Assembly (NCBI GenBank): GCA_022785155.1
Contig: JALFRH010000160.1
Span: 1 to 8,253, forward strand
DNA: 8,253 nucleotides
Reading direction: 5' to 3'
Origin: Spirochaetales bacterium
Lineage (GTDB): Bacteria > Spirochaetota > Spirochaetia > Sphaerochaetales > Sphaerochaetaceae
How positions within the stretch are numbered: the stretch's first letter is position 1; each line of letters starts with the position of its first letter. Below the pieces are notes generated by a model, which was given only the letters and a program-made list of their open reading frames with translations, ran no database searches and was not told where the DNA came from. A program made the translations under genes and the position numbers. Shown piece by piece: positions 1-5,955 of this stretch.

Positions 1-84
1 TATCTTTTTTTCATTTTATACTTGTAAGAATCCCCAAAGAAAGATACTCCACCATAATTAGACTCATAGGTTTCTGTCTAGCAC

Positions 85-138
85 TTATTCTTGGAACTCA
101 AAGTCATTATGATCCAGATACCAATTATGGAAATCTGG
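85..138 (-). other. In-frame extension after the stop of the 319-aa gene
   Basis: Directly after the TAA stop of the upstream gene the same frame stays open for 17 codons, reading PDFHNWYLDHNDFEFQE, then meets a second TAA. The composition (D, N, H, W, F, Y) looks like a protein tail rather than AT-rich noise. A single CAA-to-TAA change would explain it as a recently shortened C-terminus. Within this stretch CCAGAT (114-119) and ATCTGG (133-138) form an inverted repeat with no T-tract, so it is not a convincing terminator. The rest of 1-84 holds no gene I can support. Confidence 0.3.
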
Positions 139-1098
139 TTATACTCTGGGCTCTTTCTTTGATTCTAATCTATCGAAATAGTCTTTACAGGATCTGAAGA
201 CGTTTTGGGGTAATGAAGAAGGGATTCTTACTTTTCCAGTGTCTTGAATCAAAACAAAAGGAATTGAATTATCTCTTTCCTCCAATGCTTTCATCATTCT
301 TTCATCAAAGTATTTACTCTCAATAATAGTTGTATTTACATCTTTGTATTTAATCAAAGCATCTATAAAAGAATTGAGAGTTTCATTGTTTTGAGGCAGA
401 ATTCCATCTCCGTTAATGGAAAGTACAATAGGATAATCTCTTTCTCCGTAGTATATATAATCCAGGTCTCCCATTGCTGGGTTATAATCTCCTCCTTTTG
501 TGTCCAAAGAGACGGTCTTGTAATATGAAGGATCAATCCAACTATGCATTTTGAGAGATTGAAGCAAAGCCATTCTTATTGCTCTTTGTCTCTTTTTGTC
601 TGCAGAAACTATATAATAGTTTATTGGTGAGACAAAATGCTTCTTGTTATGAGCAATAAAGATAAGTTCGTCGGCCAGAGTCTTAGGGTGCTCAGCTTTT
701 TTAGGCATAAATAATTCAGAGCCTTTTGAAGGAATTGTCAAATACTCTATTCTAGAACTATCAAAAGAATCGGGATATTCGATGCATCCTTTCTTATATT
801 GATCATAACCTATGCCCTCTGATAATACTTCATATTGCTCAGGAGAAATCTCATCAAAGCCAAAATTATTCAGTTTTAGCCCACAATGCTCGGCAAATTC
901 GCTGGCTTTACCTATTTCTGAAAACGATGTTCTTATCAATAAAAATATATAATCGGAATAAACACCATATGGAAAAATAAAGAATGAATCTGGGTTCTGG
1001 TTGGTTTTGTCTGCAGCTTCATTAAGGAGATTAATCAACTCCTCCTCATTCATTGCACTAAGTCTTGCATTCTTAATTAACTTTGTTTCAAAATACAT
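139..1098 (-). CDS. Unknown 319-aa protein, last gene of the leftward cluster
   Basis: I do not recognise the family. The start is the ATG at 1098, because AGGAGG (1103-1108) sits four bases upstream; the frame is open for 17 more codons before it, but nothing supports starting there. The protein begins MYFETKLIKNARLSAMNEEE and is soluble, with no signal peptide or membrane segment. The N-terminal third has an SFFIFPYG stretch and a hydrophobic strand. The middle (KTLADELIFIAHNKKHF) looks helical. The C-terminal half has a hydrophobic strand followed by acidic residues (YPIVLSINGDGIL) and later NTTIIESKYF, faintly like the strand order of a P-loop fold. No Walker A glycine-lysine motif is present, so ATPase activity cannot be claimed. 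It lies 111 bp downstream of the acidic-tailed paralog, on the same strand, so co-transcription is plausible. Its stop is followed by a coding-like in-frame tail, which may mean recent shortening. Confidence 0.75.
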   Translation of the reverse strand: MYFETKLIKNARLSAMNEEELINLLNEAADKTNQNPDSFFIFPYGVYSDYIFLLIRTSFSEIGKASEFAEHCGLKLNNFGFDEISPEQYEVLSEGIGYDQYKKGCIEYPDSFDSSRIEYLTIPSKGSELFMPKKAEHPKTLADELIFIAHNKKHFVSPINYYIVSADKKRQRAIRMALLQSLKMHSWIDPSYYKTVSLDTKGGDYNPAMGDLDYIYYGERDYPIVLSINGDGILPQNNETLNSFIDALIKYKDVNTTIIESKYFDERMMKALEERDNSIPFVLIQDTGKVRIPSSLPQNVFRSCKDYFDRLESKKEPRV

Positions 1099-1209
1099 GC
1101 TTCCTCCTTTCTTCTTTCTTTTAAGAGAATATCTATCCTCTGTCCTCATTTCTCCAGACGATATAAATCTTTACATATCAAAGAATTTTTTTGGCACTGT
1201 GTAATCCTT

Positions 1210-1809
1210 TTAAATGTCGTCAAAAGGATCGAAATCATCAAAGATACTGAGGTAAGCCTCTTCCTCTTCTTCTTCCTCCTCTTCCTCGACTTCATCATAT
1301 ACAAATTCAAAATATTTTGGTTCGAACTCAACGTTTTCATATATGTCGTCAAGAACCCTTTTGACTCTGTCGCGTTCTTCAGAGAGTTCTATATATTCTT
1401 TTTTCACTTCATCAATATCATAGTTCGTATAGAAATGGGTAACAAATCTGACTTCTAAAATATTGCGTGTCAGAGGGGATTTCTTGGCCATTTCACTGAG
1501 CCTATTGCATCTATTTGACAAGTCTTTTTGATACATTTCCAGTTCATCAAGAGTCATGTTGAATTCTGGAACAAAATATGAGACGGTAAATTCATTTATT
1601 TCACGTCTGAGTGTGTTGAGGATAGTATTGTAATCCTGAATATCATTCTGTACGCTGGAAAGATCAGAATTAGGCTCTTGAGGAACAAAACCATCACTTT
1701 CCTGTAAGATGTAATTAATTTGGGATTCTTCAATCCTCTTTTGTTTTCTGAGCTTTTTCTTATAATATGGAATTATATCCTTGATATCATTTATACTTGT
1801 TGTCTCCAC
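1210..1809 (-). CDS. Paralog 3: helical protein with ten-Glu acidic tail
   Basis: A 199-aa protein beginning (V)ETTSINDIKDIIPYYKK, third of three tandem paralogs. I place the start at the GTG at 1809 because a perfect AGGAGG ends six bases upstream. A TTG at 1824 is in frame but would translate through that site. Residues roughly 5-30 are a basic helix. The shared core follows: a charged helical segment, the motif FNMTLDELEMYQKDL, and the later FYTNYD followed by a Glu/Lys-rich, coiled-coil-like helix. The C-terminus differs from its relatives: ten consecutive glutamates, then IFDDFDPFDDI, a strongly acidic and partly hydrophobic end that could bind a basic partner or mimic nucleic acid (inference). 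The core layout resembles the DIP1984/septicolysin-like helical proteins of Gram-positive bacteria, from memory only. It starts 71 bp after the stop of paralog 2, so the two are probably co-transcribed. Confidence 0.8.
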   Translation of the reverse strand: METTSINDIKDIIPYYKKKLRKQKRIEESQINYILQESDGFVPQEPNSDLSSVQNDIQDYNTILNTLRREINEFTVSYFVPEFNMTLDELEMYQKDLSNRCNRLSEMAKKSPLTRNILEVRFVTHFYTNYDIDEVKKEYIELSEERDRVKRVLDDIYENVEFEPKYFEFVYDEVEEEEEEEEEEAYLSIFDDFDPFDDI

Positions 1810-1815
1810 CTGATT

Positions 1816-1821
1816 CCTCCT
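1816..1821 (-). promoter_or_regulatory. Shine-Dalgarno site that fixes a GTG start
   Basis: AGGAGG on the minus strand lies six bases before the GTG at 1807-1809. It lies inside the longer reading frame that could start from TTG at 1824, so it argues for the shorter protein and against the TTG. Confidence 0.75.
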
Positions 1822-1880
1822 CAAACCTCAAGGGGCTATATTCTTAATTTTTGGATTATCAACATGAAAACTATGGATAC

Positions 1881-2558
1881 TCATTTCCACCAAAATACAT
1901 AATCCCACCAATTGTACCAAAGTTCATACTTATCAAATGGAATCCAGTCATTTAAATTATGCTTGTAATGTAATACTTTGTCGTATTCGTTCCATAGATC
2001 TTTATCGATTATACTATCAATGTATTGTGTTTTCTCTTCTATCATTTTCTCCCACTGAGTTTCTGTCCCCTCAATAGAGACAATGGCGGAGTCATAGAGG
2101 GCATCAAGAGTATCATTGATTCTGTCTAATTCTATTTTTAATTGGTCTTTTTCTTTTCCGATTATCTCCTCATCATAGTTGCAGTATGTCTCTAAAACCA
2201 CGCCATTATTGGCTTCTTTGGTCTCAGGTCTATATTCCAAGATTTCATCGAGAGTGTTTATTCTGTGTTTCAAATCATCCCTATACATCTCCAATTCATC
2301 AATAGTCATTCCTTCCTCTTCCAAGTAGTGTTGAATCCTCGTTTTGCTGACTTGTGATTTTAAGTAGAAACGACATCTATTGATCTCTTTTATTGCTTTC
2401 TGTGTTCCCTCGTAATCGTAATAAGGCCTGACAGTATCTACATCTTCTCCTTTAAATACAACGAAATAATTAGTAATGCACTCCCATCTCCTGATTTTCC
2501 ATAAGACCTCATAAAGCTCAGATAATAAACAATCAATTTTTCTTTCTGTAGTCATCAT
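1881..2558 (-). CDS. Paralog 2: helical protein with Trp-rich C-terminus
   Basis: A 225-aa protein beginning MMTTERKIDCLLSELYEVLW. The ATG at 2558 is chosen because AAAGGAGG precedes it by seven bases. An open stretch back to 2603 lacks such support. Residues 1-30 form an amphipathic helix. Residues 37-53 carry GEDVDTVRPYYDYEGTQK, nearly matching paralog 1 at the same position. Then come GMTIDELEMYRDDL, shared closely with paralog 3, the YCNYD motif and a long charged helix. About 65 residues beyond the common core are unique and end ELWYNWWDYVFWWK, with five tryptophans in 14 residues. Such a tail could insert into an interface, a membrane surface or a stacking pocket (inference). The gene follows a 332-bp gap holding a terminator-like hairpin and a TTGACG promoter candidate, so it may head a unit with paralog 3 and the 319-aa gene. 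No enzymatic motif is visible. Confidence 0.8.
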   Translation of the reverse strand: MMTTERKIDCLLSELYEVLWKIRRWECITNYFVVFKGEDVDTVRPYYDYEGTQKAIKEINRCRFYLKSQVSKTRIQHYLEEEGMTIDELEMYRDDLKHRINTLDEILEYRPETKEANNGVVLETYCNYDEEIIGKEKDQLKIELDRINDTLDALYDSAIVSIEGTETQWEKMIEEKTQYIDSIIDKDLWNEYDKVLHYKHNLNDWIPFDKYELWYNWWDYVFWWK

Positions 2559-2611
2559 TGAGTATCCTCCTTTCAGGCGATTGATAGAGAACGAAAAACA
2601 CAAGGAGTGTT

Positions 2612-2640
2612 TGTATTTAAAGAATGAGTGGACGCGTCAA
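2612..2640 (-). promoter_or_regulatory. Candidate promoter for paralog 2
   Basis: On the minus strand TTGACG (2640-2635) is followed, after exactly 17 bases, by AATACA (2617-2612). The -35 matches consensus at five of six positions; the -10 matches at only three. The expected transcription start is near 2605, about 45 bases before the ATG at 2558. The -35 lies inside the inverted repeat CGTCA-AC-TGACG (2635-2646), which could act as an operator. Confidence 0.35.
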
Positions 2641-2662
2641 CTGACGAGGCATATCCACAAAT

Positions 2663-2696
2663 AAGAAAGGAAAGCTCTAACTGCAACCTGCTTTCC
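2663..2696 (-). terminator. Terminator-like hairpin between paralogs 1 and 2
   Basis: Read on the minus strand, GGAAAGC (2696-2690) pairs perfectly with GCTTTCC (2675-2669) across a 14-base loop and is followed by TTTCTT. The seven-base stem and mixed T-tract make a modest intrinsic terminator. It is placed after paralog 1 and just before the promoter candidate of paralog 2, which splits the cluster into two units. The rest of the 2559-2890 gap is AT-rich and holds no gene I can support. Confidence 0.45.
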
Positions 2697-2890
2697 ATAG
2701 GGTTTGGCATTTTTCCAGTTTTTTCAATTTTGACTATTGCTTAGACAACTGGTTGACTGATGTGATCTTTTTGATTGGAAATATCTTATTGACCAATACA
2801 TTTAACGTTACGTTTGACTAAGAATTTCCGTTTGCTTTTGCCTCCTCCAGGTTTTGGATCCACCATAAGACGGACCCCAGCAAAGTCAAT

Positions 2891-3416
2891 TTACCAATCA
2901 ACCTCGATTTCACCAGTAACATTGATGAGATCCAGGGCTGTATGAGCTTTTGCATACTCATCAGCAATTTTCTTGTAATCTTCAGTGGCCTTCTGGACAC
3001 TGTAGTTACAGTAATCGTATTTGACAACGCCTTCCAAAATGCTGCTGGAACGGCCACTGATAGGTTTGTCCTTCATTTTTTTCAGTGTCTGCTTTCTCTC
3101 CCTTAGCTGAGGGAGATAGCAAAGCATTTGGTCTACTGTCATATTAAAACCAGGTACAATAGTACTGGTATTGAATACATTCATAGTGTGTCTGAGCTTT
3201 CTGATCTCCTGAGTAAGCTCCATATAGCGTTTCTGAGTCTCTTTATAGTCATAGGAAGGCCTGATGTCCTCCAAATCCTCTCCAACAGTAAAGGAGAAGG
3301 TACAAGATTGATTTTCATATCTCTCAAGATTGATTTTCATATCTCTCAAGATCTTTAAGCTCTTCCTTGAGAGCGTTGATTTTCTTTGCGACTGTCTGTG
3401 GTGATACTTTTCTCAT
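2891..3416 (-). pseudogene. Paralog 1, frameshifted by a 22-bp duplication
   Basis: Translation should start at the ATG at 3416, with AGGAG nine bases upstream (3426-3430): MRKVSPQTVAKKINALKEEL. As it stands this frame stops after 30 codons at the TGA at 3326-3324, inside a 22-bp tandem duplication. The remaining 152-codon frame (3349-2891) begins in the second copy without a good ribosome binding site. Since 3416-3349 is 67 and 67-22 is 45, removing one unit puts the start and body in one frame, giving 167 aa. The repaired protein has a basic N-terminal helix, GEDLEDIRPSYDYKETQK (residues 38-55), the FNTSTIVPGFNMTVDQM segment, a KYDYCNY motif and a terminal helix ending EIEVDW. It is the most typical member of the family and resembles DIP1984-like proteins (from memory). 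An ATG at 3340 could allow reinitiation after the early stop. It may be broken, switchable or a sequencing artefact. Confidence 0.8.
3303..3352. repeat. 22-bp tandem duplication, 2.3 copies
   Basis: Each base from 3303 to 3330 equals the base 22 positions later, with mismatches immediately outside (3302 against 3324, 3331 against 3353). This gives a perfect period-22 tract of 50 bp. Because 22 is not a multiple of three, it shifts the frame of the gene it lies in. The lack of any mismatch between copies indicates a recent event. Confidence 0.95.
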
Positions 3417-3560
3417 ATATATAATCTCCTTTACTTTCGATTGACTTAGTTTATTGTTTCTTTCTTGCTCACTAATGAGATAGAACGGTTGATGAAGAAA
3501 AACAAAAGAGAAAATGTTTTTTTCTAAAAACTTTATAGACTAGAAAACACTTGACGGGAA

Positions 3561-4016
3561 TTATGGATTAAAGTGCTCCAATGTCATTTTATTCTCTGAG
3601 AAAGAATAATTGATATTGTAAAACTTATATACGTAGGCAAGAGTATCAGGATTGGTATTTACTTCAACTAGTTTTCCATCTGAAGTAAGAGTTAGATTTG
3701 ATCCGTTGATGATGGCGAGTCGAAGCATAAAGAGGTGATTTGAGAGAGCGTCGTCTCCTGCTAATACTACTTTATTATCACTATTCTCTATGAGAGTAAG
3801 TTGTGGAAGTCTTTCTTCTATTTCCTTCCAAGAATTAAAATCCTCTCCTTCTTCCACAAAGCGTCTATAAAGTTCTGGATAGTCTTCCTCTCTACATGAT
3901 TCCTTCCAGGGGAGCAGGGCTTCATAGAGTGAAGCGAGAGAATTATCTCTATCCTTTAGTCTGGACTTAAGAGAATCAAAGGACTCGTTTACTTTTACTA
4001 ATTCAAATTTAATCAT
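3561..4016 (-). CDS. Unknown 151-aa protein, first gene of the cluster
   Basis: I do not recognise this protein. It begins MIKFELVKVNESFDSLKSRL; the ATG at 4016 has AAGGAG six bases upstream. The first half is charged and helical (SLASLYEALLPWKESCREED, then WKEIEERLPQL). The second half looks more beta-rich, with hydrophobic strands and turns such as NKVVLAGDD, LTLTSDGKLVEV and VYKFYNINYSF. There is no signal peptide, membrane segment or catalytic signature. It is preceded by AT-rich DNA with a weak promoter candidate and is separated by 144 bp from the broken paralog 1, on the same strand. That gap contains TTTTCTA/TAGAAAA arms (3520-3526, 3541-3547) but no clear terminator, so read-through into the paralogs is possible. 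Confidence 0.7.
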   Translation of the reverse strand: MIKFELVKVNESFDSLKSRLKDRDNSLASLYEALLPWKESCREEDYPELYRRFVEEGEDFNSWKEIEERLPQLTLIENSDNKVVLAGDDALSNHLFMLRLAIINGSNLTLTSDGKLVEVNTNPDTLAYVYKFYNINYSFSENKMTLEHFNP

Positions 4017-4329
4017 ATAAAACTCCTTCTTCTCTTCATAGTGTCAAAAAAGAAAAGATCACAAATAAGTATGTTTATTTTCAAGTTTTTGTTTTATGAA
4101 GCATTATTTATCACGACAAGTGCAAAAGTTATACACAGAAGCCAGCCTAGACACTTCAAGGAGGTGTCGAAAGACAGCCCAATAAGCTCTGCCACTTCTG
4201 TGTGCCTCTTCTTCCTGTTGTGAATAGTGACTGTCTTACCATTGTCCGTAAGCTTTAGGAATTCAAATCGAGAAAAAATAATTACCATAATGGATTCAGT
4301 ATGCTTTATTATTACCAATAGGAGGAAAA
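4017..4329. other. Divergent intergenic region between unknown gene and nuclease
   Basis: This 313-bp region separates the leftward cluster from the rightward nuclease and must hold promoters for both. On the minus strand TTGAAA, 17 bases and TGATCT form a weak promoter for the 151-aa gene. The arms AAATAA (4063-4068) and TTATTT (4075-4080) flank a six-base spacer and overlap it, as an operator would. On the plus strand CATAAT (4286-4291) is a -10 candidate for the nuclease without a good -35. A minus-strand frame from the ATG at 4288 to 4094 reads 64 codons (LKLTDNGKTVTIHNRKKRH, then a hydrophobic end) but has no ribosome binding site; it may be a decayed gene or chance. Confidence 0.5.
4133..4203 (+). 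other. Nested, mutually exclusive inverted repeats before the nuclease
   Basis: ACACAGAAG (4133-4141) is the perfect complement of CTTCTGTGT (4195-4203). Inside, GACAC (4150-4154) can pair with GTGTC (4164-4168), or TGTC (4165-4168) can pair with GACA (4173-4176) across a GAAA tetraloop. The two inner hairpins share bases and cannot form together. This could be a regulatory leader, an operator cluster or the relic of a small mobile element. No known riboswitch consensus is recognised. Confidence 0.4.
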
Positions 4330-5379
4330 ATGCCGGTAATAAAGCAAAAGGGAACGACAAGGATGCAGTCAAATTTCTTCCATCTGTTCGGGGATAAGGA
4401 GACAGGACTGACAAAGGCATTCGCGTATGTTCTTTCCACAAACAGAAAGCTCCTGTTCAGATTCCTTCGTGAGATGGGCATAAGAGTGAATAATACTGAT
4501 GACAATTTCAAAGCGATCACAATTGAAACGGAGAAGGTTCATCATGAACATGGAAGGACTGACATTGAGATAAAACTTGATGGCAGGTTTCATCTTATCA
4601 TCGAGGCTAAGATCGGAACGAACAAAGAGATTACCCAAAGATACAGGTACCCTGAAATCCTGTTGAAATCGGATGAAACTGTCAGGGTACTGTGCTTCAT
4701 AACCCAGACAAATGAGCACTGGTTTGCTTCCGGCGAGGAAGGTATAGCTGTAAAGAATATTAACTGGATCTTTATCGACGAGCTGACGGATGATCAGGAA
4801 ATAATTCAGGACCAGACAACATACAGATTTCTGCAATATCTTAGGAGATTTTTTACGATGAAGACACAGAAGGAAATCCTTATCCAGGATTTGGGCTACG
4901 AGAAGGAAATTAATAAATACAGGTCGTGCAATTTGTACAGGCGGGAAGTCATTTACGGTTCCCCTTTATACTTCTGCCCGTACTTTACAAGGGGCGCGAA
5001 TCAGCCTGAAGGGGAAGGTGCATCATACATATCCCGCGTACTTGGCATATTATCATTTAGACTCAGCGCCATTGATAATCCTCATGCAATCATTGAAGAA
5101 CTGAATTCCTTCTGCTCCGATTACGAGGAAGACAGGAAAACGGCTCTCATTGGAAAGTGGACCAAAGGCATCGCAGAGTATATCGATGAAGAAAAGAGTA
5201 GCAGGGATGAAACAAACGAAGAAAAAAGCTATTCCTTTTATTTTCTCGATGATCCCGTAAAGCTTCCGGGAAAAGCCATGAAGGACCCAAAGAACAGCAA
5301 AGGATGGATTGGGACAAACATTCCTGCAAACAGGTGTGTATCGTTTACGGCACTCCTTACTCACATGAAGTTCGACTGA
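4330..5379 (+). CDS. PD-(D/E)XK nuclease family protein
   Basis: A 349-aa predicted nuclease. AGGAGG (4320-4325) four bases before the ATG supports this start; a second ATG at 4363, giving MQSNFFHLFGDKETGLTKAF, is where many relatives would begin. The catalytic core is clear: D78 in HGRTDIEI, E92 and K94 in LIIEAKIG, and Q103/Y107 in QRYRY, the QxxxY element of RecB-like nucleases. Downstream, SPLYFCPYFTRGANQPEGEG and SYISRVLGIL resemble the conserved middle of stand-alone members, and the end (YSFYFLDDPVKLPGKA, then GWIGTNIPANRCVSFTALL) looks like the normal C-terminus, so the gene appears full length. Metal-dependent DNA cleavage is expected from the family; the target is unknown. Members are common in mobile and defence-rich regions, but no partner methylase, helicase or antitoxin is adjacent, so a defence role is inference. 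A strong terminator follows 25 bp after the stop, suggesting a single-gene unit. Confidence 0.85.
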   Translation: MPVIKQKGTTRMQSNFFHLFGDKETGLTKAFAYVLSTNRKLLFRFLREMGIRVNNTDDNFKAITIETEKVHHEHGRTDIEIKLDGRFHLIIEAKIGTNKEITQRYRYPEILLKSDETVRVLCFITQTNEHWFASGEEGIAVKNINWIFIDELTDDQEIIQDQTTYRFLQYLRRFFTMKTQKEILIQDLGYEKEINKYRSCNLYRREVIYGSPLYFCPYFTRGANQPEGEGASYISRVLGILSFRLSAIDNPHAIIEELNSFCSDYEEDRKTALIGKWTKGIAEYIDEEKSSRDETNEEKSYSFYFLDDPVKLPGKAMKDPKNSKGWIGTNIPANRCVSFTALLTHMKFD

Positions 5380-5403
5380 CTCCGGGAGTCCGGCCACCAT
5401 TAC

Positions 5404-5434
5404 AAAGCACCCACAACGAAGTGTGGTGCTTTTT
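5404..5434 (+). terminator. Intrinsic terminator of the nuclease gene
   Basis: AAAGCAC (5404-5410) pairs with GTGCTTT (5426-5432), and CACA (5412-5415) with TGTG (5422-5425), leaving one bulged C and a six-base loop, followed by a T-run to 5434. It lies 25 bp after the nuclease stop and is the clearest terminator in the window. The stop itself overlaps a short GACTCC/GGAGTC hairpin. Confidence 0.85.
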
Positions 5435-5437
5435 CAG

Positions 5438-5534
5438 TATGACAGGCATGTCATAGGTTCGGGGTGATAATCCCCAAGAGGAACCATCTGCAGGTGAACT
5501 CCAGAACAACTTGCAATTTTCCCTAGTTTTGGAG
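5438..5534 (+). other. Cluster of three consecutive hairpins, possible structured RNA or element edge
   Basis: Three inverted repeats follow one another. TATGACA (5438-5444) and TGTCATA (5449-5455) flank a GGCA loop. GGTTC and GGGG (5456-5464) pair with CCCC (5472-5475) and GAACC (5481-5485), leaving a five-base bulge. CTCCAGAAC (5499-5507) pairs with GTTTTGGAG (5526-5534), with one G-U, across an 18-base loop. The cluster lies between the nuclease terminator and the small HTH gene. No known RNA family is recognised. It could be a small RNA, a leader, or recombination or transfer DNA of the element whose remnants follow. Confidence 0.45.
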
Positions 5535-5578
5535 AACAGCTAGTAGTATTTTTTGTTTAAAGAAGTATAGAACTGAAC

Positions 5579-5881
5579 TTGGTATATTACTATAATTTAG
5601 TTCAAGAAAACGTCCGCATTCCCTTTTGGTTGATTTACGTGGTCGCTAACAAGATCCGGAAGTTAGAGGATGAGGAACAGTTCAAGGATGACTGCAGATG
5701 GGTGAGGGATGTCTTCAGGTCGAAGCCTCACCTTGCGGAGATGTTCATTGCCATCAGGATGCGGGGTGTCCTCATCAAGGATTACGCCGAATCAATCGGG
5801 GTGGATGAAAACACGGTCGGTCACCGTTTGGCCCGTGTAGAGAAAAAACTCAAAAAACATTACGAAAAGCATCCGATTTGA
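5579..5881 (+). CDS. Small sigma-70-region-4-like HTH protein
   Basis: About 100 aa, notably more GC-rich than the AT-rich genes to the left. Residues roughly 40-98 carry the recognisable part: EEQFKDDCRWVRDVFRSKPH, then MRGVLIKDYAESIGVDENTVGHRLARVEKKLKKHYE, a helix-turn-helix in the style of sigma-70 region 4 with a basic helix at the end. Small proteins of this sort are typical accessory regulators of integrative elements and phages, often next to a VirE-type primase, as here. The start is uncertain: the best candidate is TTG at 5579, there is no ATG before the body, no good Shine-Dalgarno site, and the frame is closed by a TAA at 5558-5560. The 5' end may therefore be damaged. The role is probably DNA binding; the target is unknown. 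Confidence 0.65.
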   Translation: MVYYYNLVQENVRIPFWLIYVVANKIRKLEDEEQFKDDCRWVRDVFRSKPHLAEMFIAIRMRGVLIKDYAESIGVDENTVGHRLARVEKKLKKHYEKHPI

Positions 5882-5909
5882 CCGTCTCCCATGGCTACTG
5901 GGTAGAGGG

Positions 5910-5919
5910 ATGACGTCAT
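5910..5919. promoter_or_regulatory. Palindrome ATGACGTCAT between HTH gene and primase remnant
   Basis: A perfect 10-bp palindrome, flanked by GGG on the left and, after two bases, by CCC on the right, so it can extend as a hairpin. It sits in the 74-bp gap before the primase remnant and could be an operator for the neighbouring HTH protein. That link is inferred from position only. Confidence 0.3.
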
Positions 5920-5955
5920 TGCCCTCGGATTTCATAAAACATGGAGGTTTGGATA

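Noticed and set aside
2818..3057. Minus-strand open frame ending near the paralog 1 stop
   Set aside because: It is a shadow of paralog 1 in another frame, with no start signal, and its translation does not match the paralog family.
2891..3350. Treating the 152-codon frame as an intact gene starting from TTG at 3349
   Set aside because: The TTG lies in the second duplicate copy without a Shine-Dalgarno site, while the ATG at 3416 has one and restores the paralog N-terminus when one unit is removed.
3303..3352. CRISPR-like repeat
   Set aside because: The two copies are directly adjacent with no spacers; it is a simple tandem duplication.
3520..3547. TTTTCTA/TAGAAAA hairpin as terminator of the 151-aa gene
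   Set aside because: The stem is almost entirely A/T and the following bases on the minus strand are A-rich rather than T-rich.
4094..4288. Minus-strand 64-codon frame with a hydrophobic C-terminus before the nuclease
   Set aside because: No ribosome binding site and no recognisable family; it overlaps the hairpin-rich leader. Kept only as a remark in the intergenic entry.
4369..4836. Minus-strand 155-codon frame inside the nuclease gene
   Set aside because: It is antisense to the catalytic core of the PD-(D/E)XK protein and has no start signal.
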